Shown: positions 1 to 10,895, counted from the stretch's first letter. The stretch is DNA of 64,000 nucleotides from Cololabis saira (GCF_033807715.1 NC_084601.1:3197501-3261500); one strand, 5' to 3'. Program-made: numbers and translations. Notes: generated by a model not told the origin, from the sequence alone.

Positions 1-297
1 ATGGAGGGAGGGAGGGAGGAGGGGACGGCGGTGGGTTCACAGCACTCTACCGACGAGGTCAACGAGAAGGCAGGGGGGCACAAGTTCAGCTGTGCAGCAC
101 GGACTGATGGGACCGGGAGGGGCGGGGACGTATGAATGAATTCAATAAAATGTTGGACGGCTGGATGCACAGACGGACCAGAGACAACCGTCCTGCATCG
201 CTACAGTGTTTAAGATAATACACTCATTTGAAAACGATTAGAAGCACAGCTGTTTGTGATTAGAGTTCCTAGACACTGAACATCACTACATAATATA
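1..297. other. Unassigned sequence, no gene seen
   Basis: The first 30 bases are G/A-rich, built from short GGGA units. The rest is AT-rich with no frame worth calling and no repeat I recognise. It ends at the TA dinucleotide preceding the first foldback MITE. Confidence 0.5.
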
Positions 298-677
298 CAG
301 GACTGTCTCAGAAAATTAGAATATTGTGATAAAGTTCTTTTCATTTTTGTAATGCAATTAAAAAAACTAAAATGTCATACCATACATTCTGGATTAATAA
401 CAAATCAACTGAAATATTGCAAGCCTTTTATTATTTTAATATTGCTGATTATGGCTTACAGTTTAAGATTAAGATTCCCAGAATATTCTAATTTTTTGAT
501 TTTTTAGAAAAGATATTTGAGTTTTCTTAAACTGTAAGCCATGATCAGCAATATTAAAATAATAAAAGGCTTGCAATATTTCAGTTGATTTGTAATGAAT
601 CCAGAATGTATGACACTTTTACATTACAGAAAATAAAGAACTTTATCACAATATTCTAATTTTCTGAGACAGTCCTG
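298..677. mobile_element. TA-flanked foldback MITE, family T, copy 1
   Basis: The element starts CAGGACTGTCTCAGAAAATT and ends with its inverted complement, so nearly the whole 380 bp folds into one hairpin. It is flanked by TA on both sides (296-297 and 678-679), as expected for a Tc1/mariner-type insertion. Inner arm segments such as GCAAGCCTTTTATTATTTTA recur inverted. It codes for nothing, so it is non-autonomous. Other copies lie at 1258-1523, 8768-9135 and 14533-15300. The superfamily assignment is inferred from the TA duplication and TIR only. Confidence 0.85.
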
Positions 678-1257
678 TAGATGTTGCTGATGACTTTGGT
701 TCATTTTACCAACAAGAAAAGGTTTAATTATATAATCTGCAGTTATTTCTAAATACATTCATATTTAATGTAACAATCATAGGGCAACATTATTTTTGCT
801 CAAAGCTCGCATCTTTCACATTCAAAACATACGTATCTATGAATAATATATTGAAAATGGTTTCAAGTCCTTTAAAGACTATTTATTTATTTACTTTATT
901 TAATCTTTATTTTAGTAGGAATTCTGGCAAAGAGGTTTCCCGGGACAGTAAGCAAAACAGAGTAAAAAGCGGATGTACGAGTAAGACGTCATGAAATTGG
1001 TTGGAAAGGCCGTTGGCGCGGATTGGCTGCCACGTTTCCGTCAGCTGTGGCTACAAATGTAATTTACCATCACCACGTATGAATGAGGAGGGAATTAATA
1101 ATATACGCCATTGTAAGGCGACCTTGGGTTCCCTAAAAGGAATGTATTATTATTGTTGTTATTAACATAAAATCATGTAGGTGCACCAATACAAAACCAA
1201 ATATACTTACAAGAGCATATATATGTATATGTACATGTAGGCCTATGTGTATGTGTA
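678..1257. other. Unassigned AT-rich sequence
   Basis: No convincing coding frame, RNA gene or recognised repeat between two copies of the same MITE. Contains short A/T runs only. Confidence 0.5.
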
Positions 1258-1523
1258 CAGGACTGTCTCAGAAAATTATAATATTGTGATTTTCTGTAGC
1301 AGCTTAAGAAAACTCAAATATCCTATCTAAAAAAATTGGAATATTCTGGGAATCTTAATCTTAAACTGTAAACCATAATCAGCAATATTAAAATAATAAA
1401 AGGCTTGCAATATTTCAGTTGATTTGTAATGAATCCAGAATGTATGACATTTTTGTTTTTGTAATTGCATTACAGAAAATAAAGAACTTTGTCACAATAT
1501 TTTAATTTTCTGAGACAGTCCTG
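1258..1523. mobile_element. Foldback MITE, family T, copy 2 (internally shortened)
   Basis: Same TIR as 298-677, with TA on both sides (1256-1257, 1524-1525). At 266 bp it has lost about a third of one arm: the left arm jumps from the terminal 35 bp directly to a segment that belongs near the centre. The right arm is complete. Confidence 0.85.
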
Positions 1524-1648
1524 TATGCTAAAGTGCGTCTAAATTGTTCAAAATCAAATTCATTGTAACGTAGATATTTGCTTTGTTCATAATATTCTGA
1601 CATGACAAATGTCAATCTGCTACAGAAACAAATGCAGGAAAAGCTGGT
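1524..1648 (+). repeat. Flank repeat shared with 9136-9258
   Basis: About 123 bp directly downstream of MITE copy 2 is nearly identical to the sequence directly downstream of MITE copy 3, while the two upstream flanks are unrelated. It contains TGCTAAAGTGCGTCTAAATT and CATGACAAATGTCAATCTGC. It may be part of a larger unclassified repeat. Confidence 0.8.
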
Positions 1649-1681
1649 CTATATAAGCTGGTATACATATATACATATATA

Positions 1682-1685
<4 letters not shown>

Positions 1686-1752
<67 letters not shown>
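1686..1752. repeat. (TA)n microsatellite
   Basis: About 33 TA dinucleotides without interruption. The frames across it (runs of I-Y) are not coding. Confidence 0.97.
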
Positions 1753-1755
<3 letters not shown>

Positions 1756-2278
1756 CAAATGTAATGACATCTGAATGGAGGTTTGAAAAACTAATAAACT
1801 TAATGGAAAAAGTAACAAAGTCTGTGTTAGATAGATTATTTCTTTGTTGTAAAATGTTTCTTGGCAATAAATCTTATACCGATAGAAAGCCAGTTTTTTT
1901 CCCTTTTAAATAGTGCCACATTTGTAAGGAACATGTATTTGTGAGTATGTGGGTTGTACCCATGAAACATCTGCAGAACCTGTAGCTGAACATCTTATTC
2001 TGCTGTTGATATTGACTCTTCTGATACGCCCAGGTGCTGCTTATTAGGGACCAATCAGGCACTTAGGTACCTTAGACTGTCTTCTAAAGACTTCAGGACA
2101 ATATGGCAGACGGCTCCCTGCCCAGACAATCCAGAACAGACTGCACGGAGCCAAGTTCCAGTGTGGTGGGGCTGCCAGGAGGCCTGCCATGACTGCCCTT
2201 CACCGTCAGGCCCGTTTGGGCTGCTGGTGGCAACACATGCACCGGAACCTGAACATGTGGAGGAATGTTATGATCAGG

Positions 2279-2904
2279 GACTACGTTTACATGCAGTCAA
2301 ACTTCAGGTTATTGCTAATATTCCGGTTACTGAAACATTGGGAATATTCCGTTTACATGGTAATTAATCATTCAGGATATCTGGATCAAACCAGCAACGC
2401 ATGGAGAACGTGATGACGCAATTACCGTCATTTCCTCTTCTTCTTCCTGTATCCAAATTCAAAACAAATGCTGCTTCACGCAACTTTTCTCTCACCTCCT
2501 TGTAAATCTTCTATCCCGGTACTTTCTACCGTCTACAAATGCAGAAATGTTCATATCCTTCATTACATTTATGAAGTGATTAGTCTCCTCCTGGTCTTGG
2601 TTTCTCCGTGTTTATAAGAACTTCCTGGACTCAAAAGACCAGGATTCCTTGTGAACAGAGCATGTGCAGAAAACAAATTCCTGTTCCGTTTGATGGGGAT
2701 ATTCTGTTTGGCGTTTACATGACCCAATATTCAGGTTTTAAAAGGAGTAACCCAGGGGTCAAATTCAGGTTTTAAAAACCAGAATATGAGCAAATTCTGG
2801 TTATTCAAAGGGGTTATTGGTGTTTCCATGGCCGTGCAAATTCAGGTTATTGCCAATATTCGGGTTTTACTGTAAAAGGGTTATTGATGCATGAAAACAC
2901 AGTC
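2279..2904 (+). mobile_element. Non-autonomous TIR element, family K, copy 1
   Basis: Starts GACTACGTTTACATGCAG and ends CATGAAAACACAGTC. The interior repeats the motif GTTTACATG or its complement, and paired segments (AATATTCCGGTTA, CAATATTCGGGTT) make it partly self-complementary. It sits inside the Tc1 transposase codons at 2278/2905. The target duplication is unclear, perhaps AG or AGT. Other copies: 11075-11668, 19300-19881, 23416-24008, 32367-32989. I do not know the superfamily. Confidence 0.75.
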
Positions 2905-3243
2905 AGTGATGAGTCCAGAGCTGGGTCGTATGGTCAAAGTGTGGAGAAGACACGGAGGATGCTATGCTGATTGCTGCAACGATAGAGTAACATGTTTTGG
3001 TGGAGGCAGCATCTCTCTCTCTGGAAAAATGTTGCTTGTCCGCATAGGAGGTAATCTCAATGCAGAGAGATATTGGGATGAGATTTACAACCAGTGGCAA
3101 TCCCATATCTTTACAGTCTGAGACCCAACTATCCCCCATGATGACAACGCTCGGCCCCACAGAGCAGGTTTATCAGAGACTAGCTCCGGGATCTGGTAGC
3201 CAGCAGTCCTGACCTCATTGAACACTTGTGGGATCAGCTTGGC

Positions 3244-3703
3244 CAGGGGTCCGCAACCCAAAATGTTTTAGAGCCATATTTGGCCAAAAACACAAAAAAC
3301 AAATATGTCTGGAGACGCAAAAAATGAAAAATCTTGTATAAGCCTTAGAATGAAGGCAACACATGCTGCATGGGGGAAGATTTTTTTTTCATTATGCACT
3401 TCAAGAAAAAAGTCGAAATGTCGAAAAGAAAGTCGAAATGTCAAGAAAAAAGTCGAAATGTCGAGATTAATGTTGAATTACAATCTTGAGAAAAAAGTTG
3501 AAATATTGAGAAAAAAGTCGAAATGTCGAGAAAAAAGTCAAAATTTCGAGAAAAGAAAGAAAAGAAAAAAAAAGAAAAAAAGGAAAAAAAGAAGAAAATA
3601 AAGAAAAAACGTAAAAAAAAAGGAAAAAAAAGGTCAAACATTTGTGAAAAAACTCCAGGAGCCACTAGGGCGGCGCTAAAGAGCCGCGGGTTGCCGAGCC
3701 CTG
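3244..3703 (+). mobile_element. hAT MITE, family H, copy 1
   Basis: TIR CAGGGGTCCGCAACCCAAAA at the left and its imperfect complement GGGTTGCCGAGCCCTG at the right. The flanks are an 8-bp duplication, AGCTTGGC (3236-3243) and AGCCTGGC (3704-3711), 7 of 8 identical, as expected for hAT. The interior carries tandem copies of about 18 bp of the type GAGAAAAAAGTCGAAATGTC followed by a GAAAA-rich stretch, then the conserved block GGAGCCACTAGGGCGGCGCT. It is inserted into the Tc1 fossil and has no coding capacity. Confidence 0.9.
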
Positions 3704-3814
3704 AGCCTGGCCAATCTGTTGGTGCCAGAGTGACCAACACAACCACGTTGGCTTTACTTGCGACAAATGCTGGTTGAAGAATCCCCCAGCAGTGTGTGAC
3801 CAGGCTGGTGACCT

Positions 3815-5044
3815 GGGGCCTCATCTATAAAGCTTGCTTGCGCAGAAAAAGCGCCTGAAAGTTGCGGAAGCCACTACGTATCCCTACGGCAACCCTTACC
3901 CTCCCGTAAGAATTTACTTAAGACACGGGGAACTGGCGACGCAGGCGGTGAGGTGGTGAAATTAAGCCAGATTCATGTCATACTCTTAATAATGTCATCA
4001 CATATCACAACATATATCAGACTTATAATAAAATAGCGCTGATCGTGTCCCTCTGTGTGTGAAGCTCAGCGTCAGTCAGGACTCTGCTGCTGCAGCTGCT
4101 GCTGCAACCTCCTCTTCACCCACCGCTTTAGGACAGAACAAATGAGGGGCTGCGTTTAGGGAGCCCCACGGAGCCCCTAAAGGGACTCAGATTTTTTTTC
4201 ACATATATAATGAGTTTTACGCGCGCGTGAAACCTTTACGTGCGGGTGTAAGCTTAAATTAGGGTCCCGCGTTAAAACGACGCAGAGCCTACGGCGTAGG
4301 GTCCGCGGCGACGCGCTGCTACGCCGTAGGCTCTGCGTTGGTGACGCGGAACCATAAATCAGCCCTGAGCAGCTCTGAGGGGAGGGAGGAGGAGGGGGAG
4401 CGGGGGGTGAAGCGGGGCTGCGGGGCCGTTCTCGTATCGGTTTCATACAGTGTCTTGATAATTTGCAATTTAAGGCTGAGCGTACCGTTAGTTTTTAAAC
4501 TGTAAAAAGTAAGGGGAAAAAAAACATGGTTTTGAAAAGACGGGGGGACGTGTGTCCCCCTAATGCGCCGGGGAACTCACGGCGTTCAGCGCAGCAACGG
4601 CGTGCTGCCATTCACTCTCTTTATTTCATACTGTTTATATACTTATTCTAACTTTTACTGTGACCACCAAATAATGTCGTTTTCCTGTCCCCTCATCCAC
4701 AACATCTTGATCTAAGTCTCCGTGAAAGTCAGTGGCACGGTGGCTGGTCACCCTCTCGTTCATTCTGACGCCAAACAGGCTGCAGGAAGCCACTGCGCAT
4801 GCTCAGTAGGCTCATCCATATGCATTCATGGTAAAAAGTGGGCGTGTAGAGGGCAGGATATGAGGCGGATTCAGCTGCGCAGCCTTCCAGCTGGACTGTG
4901 ATTCATAAAGCGAACAATGTGTGAAAGTCTGCGAGCACATGGTTTTATTGATCCAGATTTTTTTTTGCGCCCGGCATTTTCGGCTTTTGAGTGTACGTGC
5001 ACTTTTAGTATGAATTCTACGCACTCCATTTTAAATGCGGCCCC
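3815..5044. mobile_element. Probable Harbinger-like non-autonomous element
   Basis: Begins GGGGCCTCATCTATAAAGC and ends in ATGCGGCCCC. Internal text near the right end (GTGTACGTGC followed by TTTTAGTATGAATTCTACGC) resembles fish PIF/Harbinger non-autonomous elements as I know them. The terminal match is short and no clear 3-bp duplication is visible, so the borders are approximate. No transposase frame is present. It contains the palindromic segment at 4255-4372. Confidence 0.45.
4255..4372. repeat. GC-rich foldback segment with CTACGGCGTAG core
   Basis: GCAGAGCCTACGGCGTAGG is followed by the inverted CTACGCCGTAGGCTCTGC, forming a strong hairpin. The right arm ends in GCGGAACCATAAATCAGCC, which is also the right arm of the hairpin element at 30983-31084. 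The outer part of the left arm is missing, so this looks like a truncated copy. Confidence 0.7.
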
Positions 5045-5159
5045 TGAACACTGGTAGGCTGTTGTGGCTCAAGCTGCTGTTTGTTAAAGGGCCAATATGT
5101 GTTTTTTCTTCAAACTTCAATCATCCAATCCACCAAACTAGAGTTGAAGTTGTTTGGCA

Positions 5160-5895
5160 TTGGCAGAGGTTTGAATCGGCAAATTTGGCAAATCTTTTAT
5201 GGGTGCAACCCACATACTCAGCTCTGCTGCTCATCCCACAAATCCATGTTCCTTACAAATGTGGTACCGGGGGGGCACGGTGGCGCAGCTGGTAGTGCAG
5301 CCGTCTCACAGCAAGAAGGTCCTGGGTTCGATTCCCGCCTGGGTTCGATTTAAAAGGGCGCTGAAGTGCGTGTTAGTTCCCCCATGACTTCAGTGCCCAC
5401 ACCCTGGGTGGGGTTGGTGAAAAAGGGCCTTTCTGTGTGGAGTTTGCATGTTCTCCCCGTGTTCCCCTGGGTAGCTAATGGGAGCTACCCTCACAAAAAC
5501 ATGCAACAGTCCTGGGCTACACATGCCCCCTCTGGCCAACCGGGGCGCCAGATGGGGTGGGGAGGATCCGGCAGGAATAACGTGATCCTTCCACGCGCTA
5601 CGTCCGGCCGGAGAATCCTCACCCTGTCTGGTGAAAAGAAGCGGTCCATCACTACTCAGGATAAGAAGGAGACCTGAGCACAGTGTAGGGCCCTCCCGGG
5701 GTTGGCAGAGGGGAGCAATGCCCAGGTTGTCTAGGTATGAGCACTGGGTGATGAAATGGGTAAAAAAATCGGGGATAAAAAAAACCAAAAAAAAAACTGT
5801 GGTGCCATTTAAAAGGGAAATAAACAGGCTTTCTAACGGTAAAAGATTTATTGCCAATAAATCATTTTACAACAAAGAAATAATCTACCAAACAC
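5160..5895 (-). pseudogene. Second Tc1-like 5' fragment, split by a SINE
   Basis: Read on the minus strand, 5895-5798 joined to 5268-5160 matches 1800-1995: TTTGTTGTAAAATG, GGCAATAAATCTT, GAAAGCC, CCACATTTGTAAGGAACATG and GAGTATGTGGGTTG appear in the same order. No transposase motif is readable. The SINE at 5269-5797 sits between the two halves and is flanked by a duplication of host sequence. Copy 1 lacks 18 bp present here next to GGATTTGTG. Confidence 0.7.
5269..5797 (+). mobile_element. tRNA-derived SINE with 9-bp target duplication
   Basis: The 5' end contains both internal Pol III promoter boxes: an A box TGGCGCAGCTGG near 5280 and a B box GGTTCGATTCC near 5326. It has the spacing of a tRNA-derived head but no foldable acceptor stem. 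The body contains GTGTGGAGTTTGCATGTTCTC, common to this fish SINE-like family, and the 3' end is A-rich. The flanks are TGTGGTACC (5260-5268) and TGTGGTGCC (5798-5806), 8 of 9 identical, which indicates target-primed retrotransposition. Relatives: 31558-31868, 52075-52305 and 61440-61626. Confidence 0.8.
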
Positions 5896-6882
5896 AAATA
5901 TCCTTACTTTTTCATGCTAAGATTAGTTATAGTCACTTTGTTTTAGGTTTTTTTTCTTCATTCTTTGGAGTGTTAATGGGGAAAGGCCAGGGTGCTACAC
6001 AAAAAACTTTACAAACCATATAAAGAAGAATGAAAACTGCCATGAATGAAATCCAAAGCTACTCACTACGTCACCATAAACTGACCAAAGCCGTTTTAGT
6101 GGTTGGAACAAGTCATTCTTGTTCTTACTCTGCTGCCACTTACGTCAGAGTTCACTCATAATACTAAGCTCCAGTTTGCAAACAGGAAGTTAGTAAATAA
6201 TGTTCTGGGAAATTGTAGGCTACTAATAAGGGGGGCCATGAAGAAATATTGCATAATGAATGTTTCATCTTGTGTTGCACCTTCAGCATCCCAAGAGACT
6301 CACTATGATCCGCAACAGAGAACTAACTGATCGATTTATTATTAATCTTAGTCAGGTTGATGATAAAGGAAAACACTTTTCGTAATGTAAATAAATGTTT
6401 TGGTACATTTTGCAAATACCATGTCAGTGGTTTAAAGCATCACTTCTGTTTTCAATTTATAATAGAGTTTCAATTAAAATGATTTAAGAAAAATAATAAT
6501 TTAGGGTATAAAACTGTGGCTGAATAGTGATAAAAAGCTGATTGGTACAGTATTTATCTAAAGAAAAGAATCCCTAACATGAAGAAAACAAGAGAAACTG
6601 TTATCCGGCGCACGTCCACAGATCTGATTGTTTTGCTTGAAGCGTGGAAGCCCGTGTTCACTTCGCTACACCCACAAGGTGTCAAAACGTTAGTCATTGT
6701 CACAGGTTTCAGTCCTGAGGGGTTTGCACCAAAGTCACAAGTGCTTTCTCTGGGCCTTTCATGTGATTTCTTATAAGTTACAGACTCTGTATTTTTGGGC
6801 TGATTTTGTTTTTGGTTTCATACTAAACCACAATCATGAAGCACGGAGCCAATGGTTGCAATGGGTTTTTACTTCAATAGAA
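5896..6882. other. Unassigned sequence, no gene seen
   Basis: Mixed AT-rich sequence. Open frames are short (up to about 75 codons), with no recognisable domain or splice context. No repeat recognised. Confidence 0.5.
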
Positions 6883-6940
6883 CTTTTCTCTTTTTCTTTT
6901 CTTTTCTTTTCTTTTCTTTTCTTTTCTTTTCTTTTCTTTC
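6883..6940. repeat. (CTTTT)n microsatellite
   Basis: About ten CTTTT units. Its last six bases, TCTTTC, are the left target duplication of the next element. Confidence 0.95.
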
Positions 6941-7695
6941 TACGACGGAGTATTAGGGCCAAACTAAGACAAAAGAAAATTGGAAATTACGATAATAAAG
7001 TCATAATATAATGAGAATAAAGTCGTACAATTACGAGAATAAAGTCATAATGTTGCGAGAATAAAGTCGTAATAGAATAAAGTCGTAATATTATGAGAAT
7101 AAAGTCATAATATTACGAGAATAAAGTCATAATATTACGAGAATAAAGTCGTAACATTATGAGAATAAAGTCGTAATATTATGAGAATAAAGTCGTAACA
7201 TTATGAGAATAAAGTCGTAATATTACGAGAATAAAGTCGTAATATAATGAGAATAAAGTCGTAAAATTACGAGAATAAAGTCGTTATAGAATAAAGTCGT
7301 AATATTATGAGAATAAAGTCGTAACATTATGAGAACAAAGTCGTAACATTACAAGAATAAAGTGGTAATTTATGAGAATAAAGTCGTAATATTATGAGAA
7401 TAAAGTGGTCATTTACAGGAAGAGCATCTTCTCCCTGTGTTAAAATGAGGAATATTGAGCATCTTGTGAAGTTATATTTATATATTTAGAATATTTAATA
7501 TTACGACTTTATTCTCAAAATATTACGACTTTATTCTCAAAATATTACGACTTTATTCTCGTAATATTACGACATTTTCTAACAACATTATGACTTTATT
7601 CTGCTAATTTTACGACTTTATTCTCATATTATTATGACTTCATTTTCGTAATTTCCATTTTTTTTGGTCTTTATTTGGCCCTAATACTCGTCATA
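6941..7695. mobile_element. TAC...GTA foldback element, family A, copy 1
   Basis: Begins TACGACGGAGTATTAGGGCC and ends GGCCCTAATACTCGTCATA. It is flanked by a perfect 6-bp duplication TCTTTC (6935-6940 and 7696-7701). Both arms are made almost wholly of a tandem repeat of about 21-22 bp with the core AATAAAGTCGTAATATTA, running one way on the left and inverted on the right, around a short unique centre (about 7410-7490). No coding capacity. Relatives: 20696-21385 and 60280-60745. The 6-bp duplication and TA-initial termini fit what I know of IS3EU DNA transposons; that assignment is inference. Confidence 0.85.
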
Positions 7696-7701
7696 TCTTT
7701 C

Positions 7702-8767
7702 TGCCATACTTTGATCCGTTGTAATCTGTCCTCTAAAAGCAGCCACCTATCCAAAAATAAAGATTTCTTACTTTTTTATGGCGTGAAAGAGACCGATAAA
7801 ACTCTTAATCAAGCGAGGACTGATTAATTGGTCTTTCAAATCCTTTCAGAATTGAATCCCGAGACGTAAAGGTTAGAAAGATCATAAAGTATAAAAGTTC
7901 ACGACGATCCTCGGAGGTGTCAGGGTCTGGAGGAGGATGAGGAGGAGGAGGAGGAGGAGGAGGAGGAGGAGGAGGAGGAGGAGGAGGAGGAGGAGGGGGT
8001 TGCAGTGGAAAGTGAAGGAGGAGCAGAGTTTGGCTCTGAGCCAAGTGTGTCTCAAGCATTTTGGGTCCTCACCTTCCGCTGGCCCTGTCAGGCTGGTCAT
8101 GGTCTCCCTCTCTAGGCGTCAGAGATGTAAAGTGACAGCCAGGGTGGCTTCCATGTCAGCGAGGTGAGACCAGGCTCTCCGGCGAGCCTGATGCCCTGAC
8201 CAGGACCACCCCTTTGGGTCTGCCTCGTGTGAAAACAGAGAAAAAAAGAAAAGGAAAAAAATTCCTCACGCTACAGTGTCTCACCATGATTATATTGTCA
8301 GTGCCCCCCTCCTAACCTGTAAGATATCCCCACCCCTCCTCCCCTCCTCCCCTCCTCCGCGGCTTCTCCAGTGATCCAACAGTGGCGGATTAGGATGCTG
8401 TCATCAAAGTGCCAGAGTGCTAAAACATCCATTAAGCTTTTAATTGAAGAGACGGTGGATGAGGGGAAAGGAGCACATGATGTTTGTGTGCAGTGGTATG
8501 ACAGAGCTTGTTTTTTCCAGAGGTGAGAAGTGACAGAGACTTGTCAAAGGTCACAGTCGGCCAGAGGCCAGCCCCGCCGCGCTGTCAATCCACGCTGCTC
8601 TTTTTTTGTGGCATCGCTCATTGATGCAAACCATATAATACACTCATGTTTCTATTAGACCTGGATATTTTCACCTTGGTTATTTTATTTATTTATTTAT
8701 TTTTTACATCAAACATTAGTTTATATGTGCTTTTGACACTCTTGGGTAAAATAATCCTGTGCAAATA
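7702..8767. other. Mostly unique sequence, possible conserved noncoding
   Basis: No gene or transposon seen apart from a GGA array. The part from about 8370 to 8640 has balanced composition and no repeat signature, so it could be an old conserved noncoding element. Only a cross-species alignment could show that. Confidence 0.35.
7929..7996. repeat. (GGA)n microsatellite
   Basis: About 20 GGA triplets with one early interruption. The poly-Arg, poly-Pro and poly-Leu frames over it are not genes. Confidence 0.97.
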
Positions 8768-9135
8768 CAGGACTGTCTCACAAAATTAGAATATTGTGAT
8801 GAAGTCCTTTATTTTCTGTAATGCAAAAATGTCATACATTCTGGATTCATTACAAATCAACTGAAATATTGCAAGCCTTTTATTATTTTAATATTGCTGA
8901 TCATGGCTTACAGCTTAAGAAAACTCAAATATCCTATTTAAAAAAATTTTAATATTCTGGGAATCTTAATCTTAAAATGTAAGTCATAATCAGCAATATT
9001 AAAATAATAAAAGGCTTGCAATATTTCAGTTGATTTGTAATGAATCCAGAATGTATGACATTTCTGTTTTTTTTAATTGCATTACAGAAAATAAAGAACT
9101 TTATCACAATATTCTAATTTTCTGAGACAGTCCTG
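8768..9135. mobile_element. Foldback MITE, family T, copy 3
   Basis: TIR CAGGACTGTCTCACAAAATT with the inverted copy at the right end. TA on both sides (8766-8767 and 9136-9137). 368 bp, close to full length. Shares its downstream but not its upstream flank with copy 2. Confidence 0.87.
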
Positions 9136-9258
9136 TATGCTAAAGTGCGTCTAAATTGTTAAAATTCAAATTCATTGTAATGTAAATATTTGCATTGTTC
9201 ATAATATTCTGACATGACAAATGTCAATCTGCTACAGAAACAAATGCAGGAAAAGCTG
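9136..9258 (+). repeat. Flank repeat shared with 1524-1648
   Basis: Nearly identical to the sequence downstream of MITE copy 2, ending in both places at GCAGGAAAAGCTGGTCTA. Downstream of that the two loci diverge. Confidence 0.8.
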
Positions 9259-9544
9259 GTCTAAACATCTGCTGTTTAAGTGTTCCTGGAGAGACATGAT
9301 TTGTCCTTTTTTTCTTGGCATTCTTCCAAAAGCTTTCTGCAAAAGCTGCAAAAGTTTCTCTGAAGGCATCAAGGTCTTTTTAATGACATTTTAATGCACA
9401 AAAGTGTGATTTTTGTTCAGAAACAAATGGATAAGAAAAGACTTTTAAAGCCATTTAGAGATCCAGACCTTTTCTCCAATACTGCCCTAAATGTATTTAT
9501 GATTATGGGTGTTCCCCTGGACTTATTTGTTGTTAACTCTGTGA

Positions 9545-10895
9545 TGCCATCTGCTGCTATTGTGAGCAATAAATTAATTTCACATTTGGTGACTGAATGA
9601 ATGACACCTGCTAAACATAATGCTTTCTTTTATACTTCTGCAACGTGTGATTTTCAAAAAGAAAAAGAGTTGTTGATGGTTTTCAGCATACACAGGGTTG
9701 CAAAGCCACTCGTGAAACCTTTGGACCAGACTGTTGATTCTCATCGGCAGGTAACTTTAGAAAGTAAAGAGGAAAGTAAAACATTTTTGTTTGAAATGGG
9801 AGAGTAATGTGTGGAGGGCTTTACAGCAGGAAACACGGTGGTGGGAGTGTCATGGATGGAAACTGCTTTTTTCCTTCTAGACAGGGGTCGGCAACCCAAA
9901 ATGTTTTAGAGCCATATTGGACCAAAAACACAAAAAACGAATATGTCTGGAGCCGCAAAAAATGAAGTCTTGTATAAGCCTTAGAATGAAGAAACACATG
10001 CTGCATGTTTCTATATTAGTTATAACTGGGGATAACTGGGGAAAAAAAATATTTTTTTTTTCATTATGCACTTTCATTATGCATGTCGAGAAAAAGGTCG
10101 AAATGTCGAGAAAAAGGTAAAAATGTTGAGAAAAAAGTCAAAATGTTGAGAAAAAAGTTGAAATTTTGTGAAAAAAGTCAAAATGTTTAGAAAAAATTCG
10201 AAATGTCGAGGAAAAAGTCAAAATTTCGAGAAAAGAAGTCGAAATGTTGAGAAAAGGAAAAAAAGAAGAAAAAAAAGAAAAAAGAAGAAAAAAAGGAAAA
10301 AAAGGTCAAACATTTTTGAAAAAGCTCCAGGAGCCACTAGGGCGGCGCTTAAGAGCCGCATGCAGCTCTAGAGCCGCGGGTTGCTGACCCCTGTTCTAAG
10401 ACATCCGACTGTGAAAGGAATGGGAACGTCTTGAAATGAATCCAATATGTTGTAGAAAGATCTGAACTGAGCAGCTCAACTGTTCTGTAAAGAGGAAAAC
10501 GTTCCTCGGAAACTGCTGATCAATAGTTATTGGTAACCAATATACATGATCAGGACGGTTAGAGGAGAAAGTTCATATACATTCCATACTTTGCACTTCC
10601 ACATGTGGTGCACTTTAATCTTACTGTGGCAATGGCAATGGCATTGAACTACCTTTCAAAAGACTGGTTGCACCTTCGGCAGATTCTCTGTTAAATTTAC
10701 ACCAAAATACAACAAAATAGTTTACAGGATTATGTCATGATCTCATAATCGTAATAAAAACATTGCATGTGTCTTTGCTTATTACTTTAAACTGTATTTT
10801 GGATTTTTTGCATCCCTTAGAAGTCAGAAATGCCTCGTTTCCAAAAAGGCTTTTTTGATTCTGCATCATTTGAATCCCTGTGTTGGATAGCCAGA
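9545..10895 (+). repeat. Tc1-like decayed repeat unit, copy 1
   Basis: Homologous along its length to 16570-18277: shared landmarks are GATGCCATCTGCTGCTATTG, CACAGGGTTGCAAAGCCACT, GTGGTGGGAGTGTCATG, TCCAATATGTTGTAGAA and TTGAATCCCTGTGT. At 9831-9854 one frame reads KHGGGSVM, preceded upstream by VWRAL and SKEESKTFLF in other frames, which resembles the middle of a Tc1 transposase. This suggests the unit derives from a very decayed Tc1-type element, but no other motif confirms it. The hAT MITE at 9892-10393 interrupts it. Confidence 0.6.
9892..10393 (+). mobile_element. hAT MITE, family H, copy 2
   Basis: TIR CAGGGGTCGGCAACCCAAAA and right end GGGTTGCTGACCCCTG. The flanks TTCTAGA and TTCTAAGA are an 8-bp duplication with one base lost on the left. 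The paralogous unit near 17783-17792 (CTTCTAGGACATC) is an uninterrupted empty site. The interior has repeated GAGAAAAAAGTC units and a GAAAA-rich stretch. Confidence 0.9.

Larger units (their letters stand above)
1790..3814 (+). pseudogene. Tc1-like transposase fossil, twice interrupted
   Basis: Three segments (about 1790-2278, 2905-3243, 3704-3814) join into a decayed Tc1/mariner-type transposase. Readable pieces in several frames include QTIRNRLHGA and NLNMWRNVM before the first break, then KVWRRHG, FGGGS, NLNAERYWDEI, DNARPHRAG and IEHLWDQLG, then IPQQ and RLVT after the second break. DNARPHRAG and the EHLWDQLG block are characteristic of the Tc1 catalytic region. The breaks are the element at 2279-2904, which splits the codons for MISDES, and the hAT MITE at 3244-3703, which splits DQLG from QSV. 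Several frameshifts and stops remain, so it is dead. The 5' part (about 1800-1995) recurs on the minus strand at 5160-5268 plus 5798-5895. Confidence 0.85.

Noticed and set aside
5269..5345. A tRNA gene
   Set aside because: Good A and B boxes but no pairing acceptor or anticodon stem; the body, A-rich tail and target duplication show a SINE.
7000..7640. CRISPR-like array of regular short repeats
   Set aside because: No unique spacers: the units are directly adjoining copies of one 21-22-bp monomer in a eukaryotic transposon.
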